Assembly: GCF_023221595.1 (NCBI RefSeq)
Contig: NZ_CP096563.1
Location: forward strand, 5,947,001 to 6,011,000
From: Rhodococcus qingshengii JCM 15477
GTDB taxonomy: Bacteria; Actinomycetota; Actinomycetes; Mycobacteriales; Mycobacteriaceae
Direction: 5' to 3'
Length of the DNA stretch: 64,000 nucleotides
Shown here: in pieces, positions 1 through 9,597 of the stretch
Layout of the letters: each line of letters starts with the position of its first letter
How positions within the stretch are numbered: position 1 is the first letter of the stretch
The notes under the pieces: model-generated
What the model was told of the DNA's origin: nothing
The model's database searches: none
What the model saw: the letters and a program-made list of their open reading frames with translations, nothing else
Translations under genes and position numbers: made by a program

Positions 1-6
1 ATCACC

Positions 7-882
7 ATGCCTACATTCAGCACACCTGACCCCATCACCTTGAACTTCGACGTGGCAGTCGCACACATCCGGATCACGGCGAGCAGCCGCAACGACACTG
101 TCGTGGAAGTGTTGCCCAGCAACTCGTCTCGCGAGGTCGACGTTCGAGTCGCCGAACAAACGCGCGTCGAATTCGCAGGTGGCCGGCTGCAGATCAAGAC
201 TCCGAAACAGCGCGGCCTCGGCATCTTCGGGAAGGCAGGATCTGTGGACATCTCCGTTCAGCTTCCCTCCGGCTCGGAACTCGAAGGCACTGCTGCAGTT
301 GCCAGCCTCCGTAGCGAAGGCACTCTCGGACGATCACGGGTGAAGGTTTCCGCGGGCGATTGCACACTGGAAACCACCGGGCCGCTCAACGTCAGCACCG
401 GGGCCGGCGCGATCATCGTCGAGCACGTGGCCGGTGACATCGACACGAGCACCGGGTCCGGAAGCATCCGCATCGGCCGCGTCGACGGCAACGCGGAGGT
501 CAAGAACTCCAACGGCGACATCAACATCGGCACGATCACCGGCGCACTGAAGGCGAAGACCGCCAACGGCAGTGTCGCCGTCGAGCACGCCGAATCCGAC
601 GCGAGCGCCGCAACCGCCAACGGCGACATCCGTTTCGAGACCATCGAGAGTGGAGTCGTATCCGCCAAGACGGCCGCCGGGCGAATCCATATCGGCGTTC
701 GATCCGGAACCGCCGCACGATTCGACGCTCATACGTCCTTCGGCCGCGTCGACAACCAGATGAATGCCACGCACGGTCCGGCTTCCACTGAACGCCGGGT
801 AGACGTCCGGGCACACACCAGTTACGGCGACATCGTCATTCGACGTTCGGAGCCCCGAGAAGAATCCAACAAGAAGATCTAG
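7..882 (+). CDS. DUF4097-family beta-strand repeat protein
   Basis: The 291-residue product has no signal peptide or membrane segment. It is built of short glycine-rich beta repeats of the type GSGSIRIG, SNGDINIG, ANGSVAVE, ANGDIRFE and TSYGDIVIR, which is the look of DUF4097 (putative adhesin / beta-helix) proteins. The biochemical role of that family is not established. The gene ends 14 bases before an ABC exporter gene pair and a purine-rich ribosome site (AAAGGA) follows its stop, so the three look like one operon. That suggests a role coupled to the exporter. The window begins only 6 bases upstream, so a longer N-terminus or the promoter cannot be judged. Confidence 0.85.
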   Translation: MPTFSTPDPITLNFDVAVAHIRITASSRNDTVVEVLPSNSSREVDVRVAEQTRVEFAGGRLQIKTPKQRGLGIFGKAGSVDISVQLPSGSELEGTAAVASLRSEGTLGRSRVKVSAGDCTLETTGPLNVSTGAGAIIVEHVAGDIDTSTGSGSIRIGRVDGNAEVKNSNGDINIGTITGALKAKTANGSVAVEHAESDASAATANGDIRFETIESGVVSAKTAAGRIHIGVRSGTAARFDAHTSFGRVDNQMNATHGPASTERRVDVRAHTSYGDIVIRRSEPREESNKKI

Positions 883-896
883 CGAAAGGAACGCTG

Positions 897-1834
<938 letters not shown>

Positions 1835-1838
<4 letters not shown>

Positions 1839-2626
1839 CCACCATGACGCTTGCCTATCAGGACTCGAAAACCATGCTGCGTCGCAGCATTCGACACATC
1901 CTTCGATATCCGTCGATGACGGTGATGCTCGTCGGAATGCCAGTCGTTTTCCTACTGCTGTTCGTCTACGTGCTCGGCGGAACGCTCGGGAACGGCCTCG
2001 GCCCCGGCGGTGGCGGCCGAGCCGAGTATGTCAATTACGTTGCACCGGCGATTATTCTGATGACCGTGGCATCAGCGGCACAAGGTACTGCCATCTCCGT
2101 CGCAACCGATATGACCGCCGGGATCATTGCACGATTCCGAACGATGGCGATCACGCGCACGTCCGTCCTGACCGGTCACGTTCTCGGCAGCCTCCTTCAG
2201 ACGATCGTGAGCCTCGTTGTCGTCATCGCCGTAGCGATAGCCGTCGGCTTCCGGCCCACTGCAGGCTTCGTGGAGTGGGCCGCGACGTTTGCACTCCTCG
2301 TCCTGGTCTCCATCGCCATGATCTGGTTGTCGGTCGCCTTCGGCCTCGTCAGCAAGAGTGTCGAGACGGCCAGCAACCTTCCAATGGTGTTGATCCTCTT
2401 GCCGTTCCTGGGAAGCGGCTTTGTCCCCACCGACTCGATGCCGACCGTGTTGCGATGGTTCGCCGAGTATCAGCCGTTCACTCCGATCATCGAGACTCTT
2501 CGAGGACTTCTTCTCGGCGAAGCCATCGGAAACAACGCGATACTCGCGATCGGATGGTGCGTCGCAATCACCTTCCTCTCCTACCTCTGGGCACGGAGTT
2601 TGTTCAACCGACGCCCGGTGCGCTGA
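1835..2626 (+). CDS. ABC transporter permease, DrrB / ABC-2 type
   Basis: The 263-residue integral membrane protein has six hydrophobic segments (for example MTVMLVGMPVVFLLLFVYVL near residue 30 and a last pair at the C-terminus), the usual size and layout of ABC-2 permeases. It starts at an ATG overlapping the end of the ATPase gene and should form the membrane half of the same exporter. Its last 46 bases overlap the end of the convergent ComB-like gene, so the two transcripts would be complementary at their 3' ends. Confidence 0.92.
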
Positions 2627-3375
2627 CCTCGAAACACACGATCTTCGAGAACAGGTACGGTGTCGCTGTCGTCGAGTTCCGAGGCGATGGCGACGTCGTG
2701 TGGAAACCCCATGGCGATCAACTCACGTCCTGAGGCACAGTCCCGCAGGCGGTCCTCGTACGAATCCGCCACCGCCGCCCACGCATCCGCCGCCATCCGA
2801 GCCTCGGGCGATACGTGGCCGTCCCAACCAGCAGCGGTCAGCGCCGTGACAACCGCACCGGCACCCCACAGATCCTCCACCGCCGGGCGCAACTCTCCAC
2901 CGGGCCACTTCTCCCCGGATGCGACTATCGCAACCCGCGATCCCGGACCATGTTCGTGCACAATCCAATCCGCGACGGCATAAGCGTTCCTCAAGGAAGC
3001 GCCGACACACACCGCAACCTCGGACGCCAATGCAAACGCGATAGTCGACCCGTTCGGAGACGGCAGCACCAGCCGACTTGGCGCCTCGGTCTCGCGAATC
3101 GTCTTGGGAGACAGACTGATCTGACCCTCTCTGGCCACACTTCGCCGTACAGCCAGAACCGCATCGGCATCACGCGCGTAGTCGACCGCACTCTCGTCAT
3201 TCCAGGAAAAGGGAAGTACGTCGATTCCCGCGTCGGCGGCAACGCTCAGCGTCGTCGTGAACGAGAGAACGTCTACCACCACTGCCACATCGACGCCGGC
3301 AGCAATCGCTTCGGCGCCGCGCAACCCCCAGTCGAATCGAAGTCCGTAATCGAGTTGGCGATGCTCCGGATTCAT
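2581..3375 (-). CDS. comB: 2-phosphosulfolactate phosphatase (ComB) family protein
   Basis: The 264-residue protein resembles ComB, a Mg-dependent acid phosphatase that acts on 2-phosphosulfolactate. Supporting stretches are VVVDVLSFTTTLSVAADAG (residues about 33-51), SLSPKTIRE, LVLPSPNGSTIAFAL and CVGASLRNAYAVADWI. In methanogens the enzyme belongs to coenzyme M synthesis. No other gene of that pathway is visible here, so the physiological substrate in this organism is open. It lies 12 bases downstream of the transglutaminase-fold gene on the same strand and is probably co-transcribed with it. Its 3' end runs 46 bases into the permease gene; the true stop is fixed by the frame. Confidence 0.85.
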   Translation of the reverse strand: MNPEHRQLDYGLRFDWGLRGAEAIAAGVDVAVVVDVLSFTTTLSVAADAGIDVLPFSWNDESAVDYARDADAVLAVRRSVAREGQISLSPKTIRETEAPSRLVLPSPNGSTIAFALASEVAVCVGASLRNAYAVADWIVHEHGPGSRVAIVASGEKWPGGELRPAVEDLWGAGAVVTALTAAGWDGHVSPEARMAADAWAAVADSYEDRLRDCASGRELIAMGFPHDVAIASELDDSDTVPVLEDRVFRGQRTGRRLNKLRAQR

Positions 3376-3387
3376 CGCACCAGCATC

Positions 3388-4215
3388 TCAGAAACGAATC
3401 AGCTTGTCCGGCACGCGCAAGTCATCGTGCTCGTACAGTGCTCGCACGGCAACGGGATCGTCGGCGGCGCACACCGCGGCGACATCGTCCAACAGTAGGT
3501 CGTAGTCGGCGCCGGTCTTTCCGTCGTAGGCGTCCGTCATACGACCCCACTCGTCCCACGGCAGGGTTTCGACCTTGTTCATCGCGGCGAGATCCTTCAC
3601 TGCGTTGCCGCGGATCTCGGCAGGCCCCCAGTTCTCGGTGCCGTACACCCCGAACTGGGACGCGTCGATCTCGCCGCGTCGATATGCCAGCCACGCCTCA
3701 CCACCACTGAGGAATTCTCCCGGCTGCAGATCATGGGCGTGAGGAAGGACGTTCTGTCCGAGGATCTCGGAATCGATGCGGATCCACCGCTTGCCTGCGT
3801 CGTCCCAGTACTCGGTGATCCAGTGGTCCACGCCCTGTCCCGGTTGAAAGTAGGTGGCGAAACCACAACGGACCCGGGCGGCAAAACCGCGGTAGCGCAG
3901 AAACGCACAACTCAAAACTGCAAAGTGCCGACAGGTTCCGACGACCCGATTGTCGGGTTCACGGGCGGAGGTCACCGGTGCCGGATCGAGCGCAAGCAGG
4001 CGTTGGAGCAGAACGCTTGCCGGCCGGATCTGGTTTTCGTCGAATCGGTCGGCAGGCAGATTCAGCGACTGAGCATCGGTGGGTTGGACCACCAGGTACG
4101 GCACTACCCGGCATATTTTCACGGGGTCGGTGGAGAGCGACTCGAGGGCGAGCGGGTCCACTCCATCGATGCGGGTGAACGGTCCTGCTGATGTGTAGTC
4201 GAGAACCGCCGTCAT
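3388..4215 (-). CDS. Transglutaminase-like domain protein
   Basis: This 275-residue cytosolic protein (no signal peptide) has a papain-like transglutaminase core. A complete Cys-His-Asp triad can be placed: C95 in VVGTCRHFAV, H131 in GVDHWITEYWDD and D148 in WIRIDSEIL. Bacterial members act as proteases or amidases more often than as cross-linkers; the substrate is unknown. It is the first gene of a two-gene minus-strand unit with the ComB-like gene, and its start lies about 80 bases from the divergent iron-regulated lipoprotein gene. Confidence 0.82.
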   Translation of the reverse strand: MTAVLDYTSAGPFTRIDGVDPLALESLSTDPVKICRVVPYLVVQPTDAQSLNLPADRFDENQIRPASVLLQRLLALDPAPVTSAREPDNRVVGTCRHFAVLSCAFLRYRGFAARVRCGFATYFQPGQGVDHWITEYWDDAGKRWIRIDSEILGQNVLPHAHDLQPGEFLSGGEAWLAYRRGEIDASQFGVYGTENWGPAEIRGNAVKDLAAMNKVETLPWDEWGRMTDAYDGKTGADYDLLLDDVAAVCAADDPVAVRALYEHDDLRVPDKLIRF

Positions 4216-4255
4216 GGGCGGAGGTTAACAAACACTGCCGACACAGCAACTCCAC

Positions 4256-4274
4256 TATGGTTAGGGTCCCATAA
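4256..4274. promoter_or_regulatory. IdeR/DtxR-like iron box
   Basis: A 19-base site matches the degenerate IdeR consensus TWAGGTWAGSCTWACCTWA at 14 of 19 positions by my count. It also lies in an inverted repeat with ATGGTTA arms at 4257-4263 and 4272-4278. It overlaps a possible -10 element (TATGGT, 4256-4261), where a repressor would block initiation. It sits directly before a siderophore-binding lipoprotein gene, which fits iron control. Confidence 0.6.
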
Positions 4275-4294
4275 CCATGAAACCCGAGGTTGCC

Positions 4295-5317
4295 GTGAAC
4301 CCTATGTTGAGCCGCCGTGCCATGCTGTCCGTCACCTTCGCAACAGCAGCCGGTTTCGCCCTTGCTGCCTGTGGCGACAGCGCGAAGGACGAATCCACTC
4401 CCGGCACCGAAGGTGCTCACGCCGAGGCCAACGCCTTCCCGGTGACGATCGACCACAAGTTCGGCTCCACCACCATCGAGCAGGCACCCAGCCGCATCGC
4501 AGCGGTCGGTATCGGCGACGCGGACGTTTTGCTTTCCCTCGGGCTGACGCCCGTCCTGGTCCCGGTGTGGAAGGGATCGACCGACGACGGAATCGGCGTC
4601 TGGGCCGACTCCGCAGTCCAGGGCGCCGAGCCGACGCCATTGGCCAACGCCACCACCGATTTCGACATCGAAACGATCGTGGCTGCAGCGCCTGACCTGA
4701 TCATCGCCGTCAACAACGCGATCGACGAGGATCTGTACAAGCAGCTCAGCGCCATCGCGCCGACGGTGCTGCACGCCGCCGATCAGACGGATTGGGTTCT
4801 GCCCTGGCAGGAAGTCACGACCCGCATCGGTACGGCTGTGGGCGTTCCCGCGCAGGCAAAGAAGGAGGTCCAGGAAGTCGAAGACCTCATCGTTCGCACC
4901 CGCGCGGAGAACCCCCAGTTCGAAGGCAAGACAGCAGCTCTCGTCATTCGCTGGAGCGACGGAAATCTGCGAGCGTTCAGCCCCGAGGCAGCGCGGGCTC
5001 AGCTGCTCACGCAATTGGGATTCACGGCGCCTGCCGCACTGAAGGATCGGTTCGCGGGCAAGCTGAACTACGAGATCTCCGCCGAGAACTACGACCTCCT
5101 CGAGTGCGACTACCTGCTCTTCGACAACTACGAGAAGGCTCGCGCCGAGATGGAGTCGCAGCCGGCGTTCACCAATCTGAACGTGGTCGAGACCGGAGGC
5201 CTGATCAGCTTGGACCCCATCGTCAGTGACGCGGTGTCCATGCCGAACCCACTCACCATTCCGTTTGTGCTGGAAGATTTCGTCGCAAAGATCAATCAGA
5301 CGATCGCGGGTCGATAA
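4295..5317 (+). CDS. Iron-siderophore ABC transporter substrate-binding lipoprotein (FecB-like)
   Basis: This is the membrane-anchored receptor of a siderophore import ABC system (periplasmic-binding type III fold). The N-terminus has a Tat-like SRRAML stretch, a hydrophobic core and a lipobox LAAC, giving a lipid-anchored mature protein beginning C-G-D-S. PSRIAAVGIGDADVLLSLG and APDLIIAVN are typical of the family. I prefer the GTG start at 4295: it has GAGG five bases upstream, whereas the in-frame ATG at 4277 lies inside the iron-box inverted repeat with almost no leader. ATG 4304 is also possible. No permease or ATPase gene adjoins it, so it must share transport subunits encoded elsewhere. 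The 3' end overlaps the MFS gene by 26 bases. Confidence 0.9.
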   Translation: MNPMLSRRAMLSVTFATAAGFALAACGDSAKDESTPGTEGAHAEANAFPVTIDHKFGSTTIEQAPSRIAAVGIGDADVLLSLGLTPVLVPVWKGSTDDGIGVWADSAVQGAEPTPLANATTDFDIETIVAAAPDLIIAVNNAIDEDLYKQLSAIAPTVLHAADQTDWVLPWQEVTTRIGTAVGVPAQAKKEVQEVEDLIVRTRAENPQFEGKTAALVIRWSDGNLRAFSPEAARAQLLTQLGFTAPAALKDRFAGKLNYEISAENYDLLECDYLLFDNYEKARAEMESQPAFTNLNVVETGGLISLDPIVSDAVSMPNPLTIPFVLEDFVAKINQTIAGR

Positions 5318-6584
5318 CTTTCGTTCGGCCTGACCACACCCACAACACCACAGCCGACACGGCCACGCAGAGCGCAACGATCACCCATGGTGACTCCGGC
5401 GCTGCGTGGCCGTTGTCGACGAGGTCGTACACGAATCCGACTCCCACGGTTCCCAGGAGCGCGAGCAGACCGCCGATCGTGTTGAGCATGCCGAAGTGCG
5501 CTCCGAGGTTGCTTTCACGACCGAGGATCGCGATGGTGTCTCGCATCGGCGGCACCATCAACATCTGTCCCAGGTGCAGCAGCCCGATCCACACCGCCAG
5601 ACCGACTATCTGCGTCGACGCCGAAGCTGCGGAGTCGACGCCGGTGACCAGCGGAACCAGGAACGACACCGAAATGAGCACAAGCCCGAAGGTGATCGCG
5701 CGCCGATGCCCGATGCGGTGGGCAACCGCGACCGTCGGTCCCTGCCCGACGATCACCAACACCGCCGCGCCCACGTAGAACCATCCCAGCGCCGACTGCG
5801 AACCGATTCCGCGCTCGAGCTGTTGCGGAAGCATCAGGTACAGCTGGCTGTACGCAACCAGCTGAAAACTGCAGAGCGTCGCGAAGAGCAGAAAGTTGTT
5901 GTTGGTCAGGACGCTTCGCCAGACGTCGCGCAGCGTATAGGTCGACACCGGGCCGTCGTGGGCATCGCCCGGTCGGGGGAACCAGATGAAGAACCCGACC
6001 CACATGATCGCAAAGAGCAACGCGGCGCTCGACGCCGTCCACGAGAACGGAAACATCAACAGAGCAGCTCCCAGCGCCGGACCGATCACTGTTCCCAGGC
6101 GGCTGCACATCTGTTCCACTGCAAACAAATCGGTACGACGCATAACTCCGGCGGACTCGAGTTCGCGTCCGTACTCCGCGTTGGCCGACTCCACTGCGGG
6201 CGCGAAGAGCGCGGCAGCAAAGCCGACCAGGAGCACGCCGACGATCACGGCGCTCATGCTTTCTGCCAGACCGAGCATCAGAAAACCGACTACACGAACG
6301 GCTATGCCCAGCAGGATGATCGGACGCTTGCCGAACCTGTCGGCGAGGCTTCCACCGATGAAGAACATGCCCTGCTGACTGAACATCCGCAATCCGAGGA
6401 CGAGGCCGACAATCCAGGCCGCAAATCCGAGGTCCTCCGAAAGGTGCACCGCCAGAAAGGGGACAACCAGATAGAACCCGATGTTGAACAGCACCATCGA
6501 GAGGAGGAGCAGCTTCACCACCGGCGGCAGGACACGAACCTTCGCGAAGGTCTTGTTACCGGGGAAACGCTCACTGAGTACCAC
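5292..6584 (-). CDS. MFS transporter
   Basis: The 430-residue protein has about 12 hydrophobic segments. The cytoplasmic loop GGSLADRFGKRPIILLG (residues about 77-93) is the canonical MFS loop 2-3 motif. It resembles the MdtH/multidrug branch of drug:H+ antiporters, but the substrate is not predictable. It starts at GTG 6584. The 132-base gap to the divergent nuclease gene should hold both promoters; I see only AT-rich sequence there (CAATTG followed by GTTAAC). It is convergent with the siderophore-binding gene, which may be chance. Confidence 0.9.
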   Translation of the reverse strand: MVLSERFPGNKTFAKVRVLPPVVKLLLLSMVLFNIGFYLVVPFLAVHLSEDLGFAAWIVGLVLGLRMFSQQGMFFIGGSLADRFGKRPIILLGIAVRVVGFLMLGLAESMSAVIVGVLLVGFAAALFAPAVESANAEYGRELESAGVMRRTDLFAVEQMCSRLGTVIGPALGAALLMFPFSWTASSAALLFAIMWVGFFIWFPRPGDAHDGPVSTYTLRDVWRSVLTNNNFLLFATLCSFQLVAYSQLYLMLPQQLERGIGSQSALGWFYVGAAVLVIVGQGPTVAVAHRIGHRRAITFGLVLISVSFLVPLVTGVDSAASASTQIVGLAVWIGLLHLGQMLMVPPMRDTIAILGRESNLGAHFGMLNTIGGLLALLGTVGVGFVYDLVDNGHAAPESPWVIVALCVAVSAVVLWVWSGRTKVIDPRSSD

Positions 6585-6716
6585 GATCAGAAGACTATTG
6601 CCCGCACGGCGTTCTGTGGAAATCTGCCATTTTACAATTGGTTAACTGTCCGTTTAGGTAGCGATGGTAATCATCTTCCGGAGGTTCGAGCACACGACAA
6701 CGAGAGCCGGGATTTG

Positions 6717-7838
6717 ATGAATGGATTGACGCGCCGCCAGATGGTCAAGGCGATGGCGGTAGCCGCGGGCACAGTCACCGCGAGCGCATTTACATTGGGT
6801 GCCAATACCTCCGTCGCGGGGGCGAGCCCCGCGCAGGAGATCAAAGTGCTCTCCCTCAACACCTGGCACGGCGGAACCAAGATCAACGGTGGCCTGCAGC
6901 TGATCGCCGACATGATCATCTCGACACAGGCGTCGATAGTTCTCCTGTCGGAAGCCGGCACTGCGACAACTGCATTGGCGGACATGCTGACCAAATCAGG
7001 AACCACCTTCTACGGAGCAGCGTCCTCCGACGTGGGGATTCTCTCCAAGTTTCCGATCGAGGAAACAGCCGACCTGAACTCGATGATCAAGGCAGTCGTG
7101 ACGGTCGACGGCAAACAAATCGCCGCCTACTCGGCACATCTGGCCTACACGTCCTACGCGACGTATCTACCGCGCGGATACGGCGCGGGTGTTCCCAAGC
7201 CCGGAGAGTTCTCCGAGTTCGGCTGGAACAAGATGCCGTCCGGTCCGGTCACGGACCCCGAGACGGTTCAGCGCGTGAACATCAATTCGGGACGACCCAA
7301 GGCAATTTCGACGTTCGTCGACGATGCGGCAAAAGAACGGGCCAAGGGCAGATCCGTCATCCTCGGTGGCGATTTCAACGAACCGTCGGCCCTGGATTGG
7401 ACCGACGGCACGCGAAATCTGTTCGACCACAACGGTGTAGTCGTTCCTTGGGAATCCACCCGCCTGCTCGACCAAGCCGGATTCGTCGACGCTTACCGCA
7501 GTAAGTACCCGAACCCGGCCACACACCCGGGCTTCACCTGGCCGTCCGACAATCCCGACGTCGACACCTCACAGCTCACCTGGGCACCCGAGGCAGACGA
7601 ACGCGATCGGATCGACTACATCTTCGCCGATCGCGCTTCGGACCTGAAGCTGGGATCCGTCGGGATCATCGGCCCGCGAAAGACGATCGTGCACAACCAA
7701 AGAGTGGAAGAGAACTCCCAGGACAACTTCATCGCTTCGCCGACGCCGTGGCCGACCGATCACAAAGCCGTTCTTGCGACGTATCGTTTTGCCAGCTTCG
7801 GCGGCGGATCATCGACCGGTTCGTGGAGCGGTTCCTGA
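6717..7838 (+). CDS. Tat-exported endonuclease/exonuclease/phosphatase family protein
   Basis: The 373-residue protein begins with a twin-arginine signal (TRRQMVKAM, then a hydrophobic stretch ending near ANTSVAGASP). The metal-dependent EEP fold follows. Motifs are IKVLSLNTWHGG (first metal-ligand strand), VILGGDFNEPS, DRIDYIFAD and the catalytic PTDHKAVLATY near the end. Substrates of the fold include nucleic acids, inositol phosphates and sphingomyelin; none can be chosen here. The frame stays open far upstream to 5406 but crosses the MFS gene there; ATG 6717 is the start that gives the signal peptide. The tail is rich in Gly and Ser (GGGSSTGSWSGS), like the Ig-repeat proteins near 52-54 kb. 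Confidence 0.88.
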   Translation: MNGLTRRQMVKAMAVAAGTVTASAFTLGANTSVAGASPAQEIKVLSLNTWHGGTKINGGLQLIADMIISTQASIVLLSEAGTATTALADMLTKSGTTFYGAASSDVGILSKFPIEETADLNSMIKAVVTVDGKQIAAYSAHLAYTSYATYLPRGYGAGVPKPGEFSEFGWNKMPSGPVTDPETVQRVNINSGRPKAISTFVDDAAKERAKGRSVILGGDFNEPSALDWTDGTRNLFDHNGVVVPWESTRLLDQAGFVDAYRSKYPNPATHPGFTWPSDNPDVDTSQLTWAPEADERDRIDYIFADRASDLKLGSVGIIGPRKTIVHNQRVEENSQDNFIASPTPWPTDHKAVLATYRFASFGGGSSTGSWSGS

Positions 7839-8888
7839 CAGGGCATCTCGTAGCCAGTCGATCATCATCGGCGTCAACTCGGGCAGCTTGGTCACTGCGC
7901 AGTGCCCCGCATCCGGGATGACGTGTACCTGCGTGTTCGGGCGCTCCTCGAAGAGAGTGGTGTCCGAGAGCGGAATGTGAACGTCGTCGGCCCCGTTGAC
8001 CACAAGCATCGGGGTCCGGCCGTCGTCGGCGGTCATCAAGACACTGCGATCGAAAGCACGCAGACCCTGTACCAGCGCCTCTTTGGTTGCCGGTGCATCG
8101 AAACCCAGTGCGTTTCCGACGATGTCACCCATGCCGTAGACCAGGCGCTCCGCGTTCGCGGTCTCGAACGCGCCCTTGACCGGGGCGCCGATGTTGATCA
8201 CCGCATCGACGGCGCCGGTCAACCCCGACCGCACGGCGAAGTTGCCACCGAAGGAGACTCCCAGGTGTGCCACCTGGCCATTGCCGAGGGCGCGAGCCGT
8301 CGCCACCAGTCCGTCGATCACCTCGTCACCGAAAGCGTCGAGAGGAACCGGTGATTCACCAGTTCCCGGCTGGTCGAAGGCAACAACAGTCACTCCGGCG
8401 TTCTTCGCGAACGCACTGACCAACGGATGCATGTCCATCTTCCAGCCGTCGACGCCGCCGCTGAGCAACAGGACGGGTGCATCCTCGTACCTCCCGTCCA
8501 CGGAGAGAATGTGCACCGGTAGCTCGATCTCGCCGGATCGGTAGGGCAGGGACAGGATTCGACGCTCGAACTCGAGCCCGAATCCCGGTGCTGCCTTGAC
8601 GTATTCGTCCACCTGATTCTGCAGGGCCCGGCGCCGCGAATCGTTGGCCAGGACGGGGAACTTGGCGATTCCGTAAATCATCGCCGCGAGTGAATGATTG
8701 CCGTCGGCGGAGTACTTTGCTGCCAACGCCGACCACTCGTACGACCAACCACCCGGCGCGTCGGCCCAGGTCGAGTGGATGGACGCGCGCAGTTCCTCGA
8801 GATCCGAGACGGGGAGCCCGAAGCTCAGAAACTGTCCTGTGCGCTCTTCGAAGAGGCCTCGGTGATCGACAGGAAATTCGTATGACAT
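7809..8888 (-). CDS. Alpha/beta hydrolase (FrsA/DUF1100-like esterase)
   Basis: The 359-residue protein has a large helical N-terminal domain of about 130 residues and then an alpha/beta hydrolase core. The core shows VLLLSGGVDGWK (oxyanion region), VVAFDQPGTGESPV, the nucleophile elbow HLGVSFGGNFAV with its Ser, an acidic residue in LVVNGADDVHIPL and the final His in DAGHCAVTKLP. This architecture matches FrsA/DUF1100-type esterases and C-C hydrolases. The gene diverges from a TetR gene with an inverted repeat between them, so it is the likely target. The 3' end overlaps the nuclease gene by 30 bases. Confidence 0.85.
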   Translation of the reverse strand: MSYEFPVDHRGLFEERTGQFLSFGLPVSDLEELRASIHSTWADAPGGWSYEWSALAAKYSADGNHSLAAMIYGIAKFPVLANDSRRRALQNQVDEYVKAAPGFGLEFERRILSLPYRSGEIELPVHILSVDGRYEDAPVLLLSGGVDGWKMDMHPLVSAFAKNAGVTVVAFDQPGTGESPVPLDAFGDEVIDGLVATARALGNGQVAHLGVSFGGNFAVRSGLTGAVDAVINIGAPVKGAFETANAERLVYGMGDIVGNALGFDAPATKEALVQGLRAFDRSVLMTADDGRTPMLVVNGADDVHIPLSDTTLFEERPNTQVHVIPDAGHCAVTKLPELTPMMIDWLRDALSGTAPRTGR

Positions 8889-8913
8889 GGGAAAACACCC
8901 CTCAATTCATCTC

Positions 8914-8936
8914 TAATGCAACGATCAGTTGCATTA
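8914..8936. promoter_or_regulatory. Inverted repeat, probable TetR operator
   Basis: Perfect 8-base arms TAATGCAA and TTGCATTA are separated by 7 bases, lying 26 bases upstream of the hydrolase start and 59 bases upstream of the divergent TetR start. Placement and size fit an operator for the TetR protein encoded next door. Confidence 0.65.
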
Positions 8937-8994
8937 TCTCAGTGAACCACGCGCCTCCAGCTAACACAACACCTTGTTGCGATAAGGTTGACTC

Positions 8995-9597
8995 ATGACT
9001 TCGACACCACAACGGCCCGGAGGGCGTAGTGCCAGGGTGCGCGAGGCCGTCCTGGCAGCCACGGCGGCCGAATTGTCCGAACGCGGATTCGCCGCGATGA
9101 CCATCGAGGACATAGCCACCCGCTCCGGAGTCCACAAGACCACGATCTACCGGCGATGGAGCACGCTGTCCCAACTGGTGGCCGACGCGGCCGTCGAGGT
9201 ATCGGCAACCACCGTTCCCATCCCGGATACCGGTTCCATCGAATCCGATCTGCGCGAGATGGCCAGATCGATAGTCGCACTGGTGAACAGCGAGTCAGGC
9301 GGCGCGTTGGTGGCTGCGCTGTTCTCCGATGCGGTCCGCACGCCCGAGGTCGCGAGACTCAAGCGCGAGTTCTATTCCGCACGTTACGAACTGGCAGACA
9401 TCGTCGTTCGCCGAGCAGTCGAGCGCGGGGAGATCTCCGAGAAGGTCTCGGCCGCTGATCTTCTGGCGGCCGTCGCCGCACCCATCTACTATCGCCTGCT
9501 GGTCGCCGATCTACCCGTCGACCAGTCGGTTGCCGATCGTGCTGCTGCCGGCGCGCTCGCCGCGGCCCGCGCCGGGGCACTCGATCAGATCGAATGA
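8995..9597 (+). CDS. TetR/AcrR family transcriptional regulator
   Basis: The 200-residue protein has an N-terminal helix-turn-helix (MTIEDIATRSGVHKTTIYRR, residues about 34-53) and a C-terminal ligand domain ending in a TetR_C-like helix (DLLAAVAAPIYYRLLV). It is divergent from the alpha/beta hydrolase gene and the shared spacer carries an 8-base-armed inverted repeat, so local auto-regulation and hydrolase control is the simplest model. The last 13 bases overlap the convergent pip gene. Confidence 0.93.
   Translation: MTSTPQRPGGRSARVREAVLAATAAELSERGFAAMTIEDIATRSGVHKTTIYRRWSTLSQLVADAAVEVSATTVPIPDTGSIESDLREMARSIVALVNSESGGALVAALFSDAVRTPEVARLKREFYSARYELADIVVRRAVERGEISEKVSAADLLAAVAAPIYYRLLVADLPVDQSVADRAAAGALAAARAGALDQIE

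Noticed and set aside
2581..3375. Evidence for coenzyme M synthesis from the ComB-like gene
   Set aside because: No ComA, ComC, ComDE or related genes are in the window; a single family member does not show the pathway.
3959..5377. A 472-codon minus-strand frame across the siderophore-binding gene
   Set aside because: It is a GC-driven antisense frame; the plus strand has a lipoprotein signal, family motifs and an iron box.
5406..6716. A long open frame extending the Tat-exported nuclease gene upstream by more than 400 codons
   Set aside because: It lies antisense to the well-supported MFS gene, is rich in Arg, Gln, Asp and His without domain features, and would bury the Tat signal at 6717.
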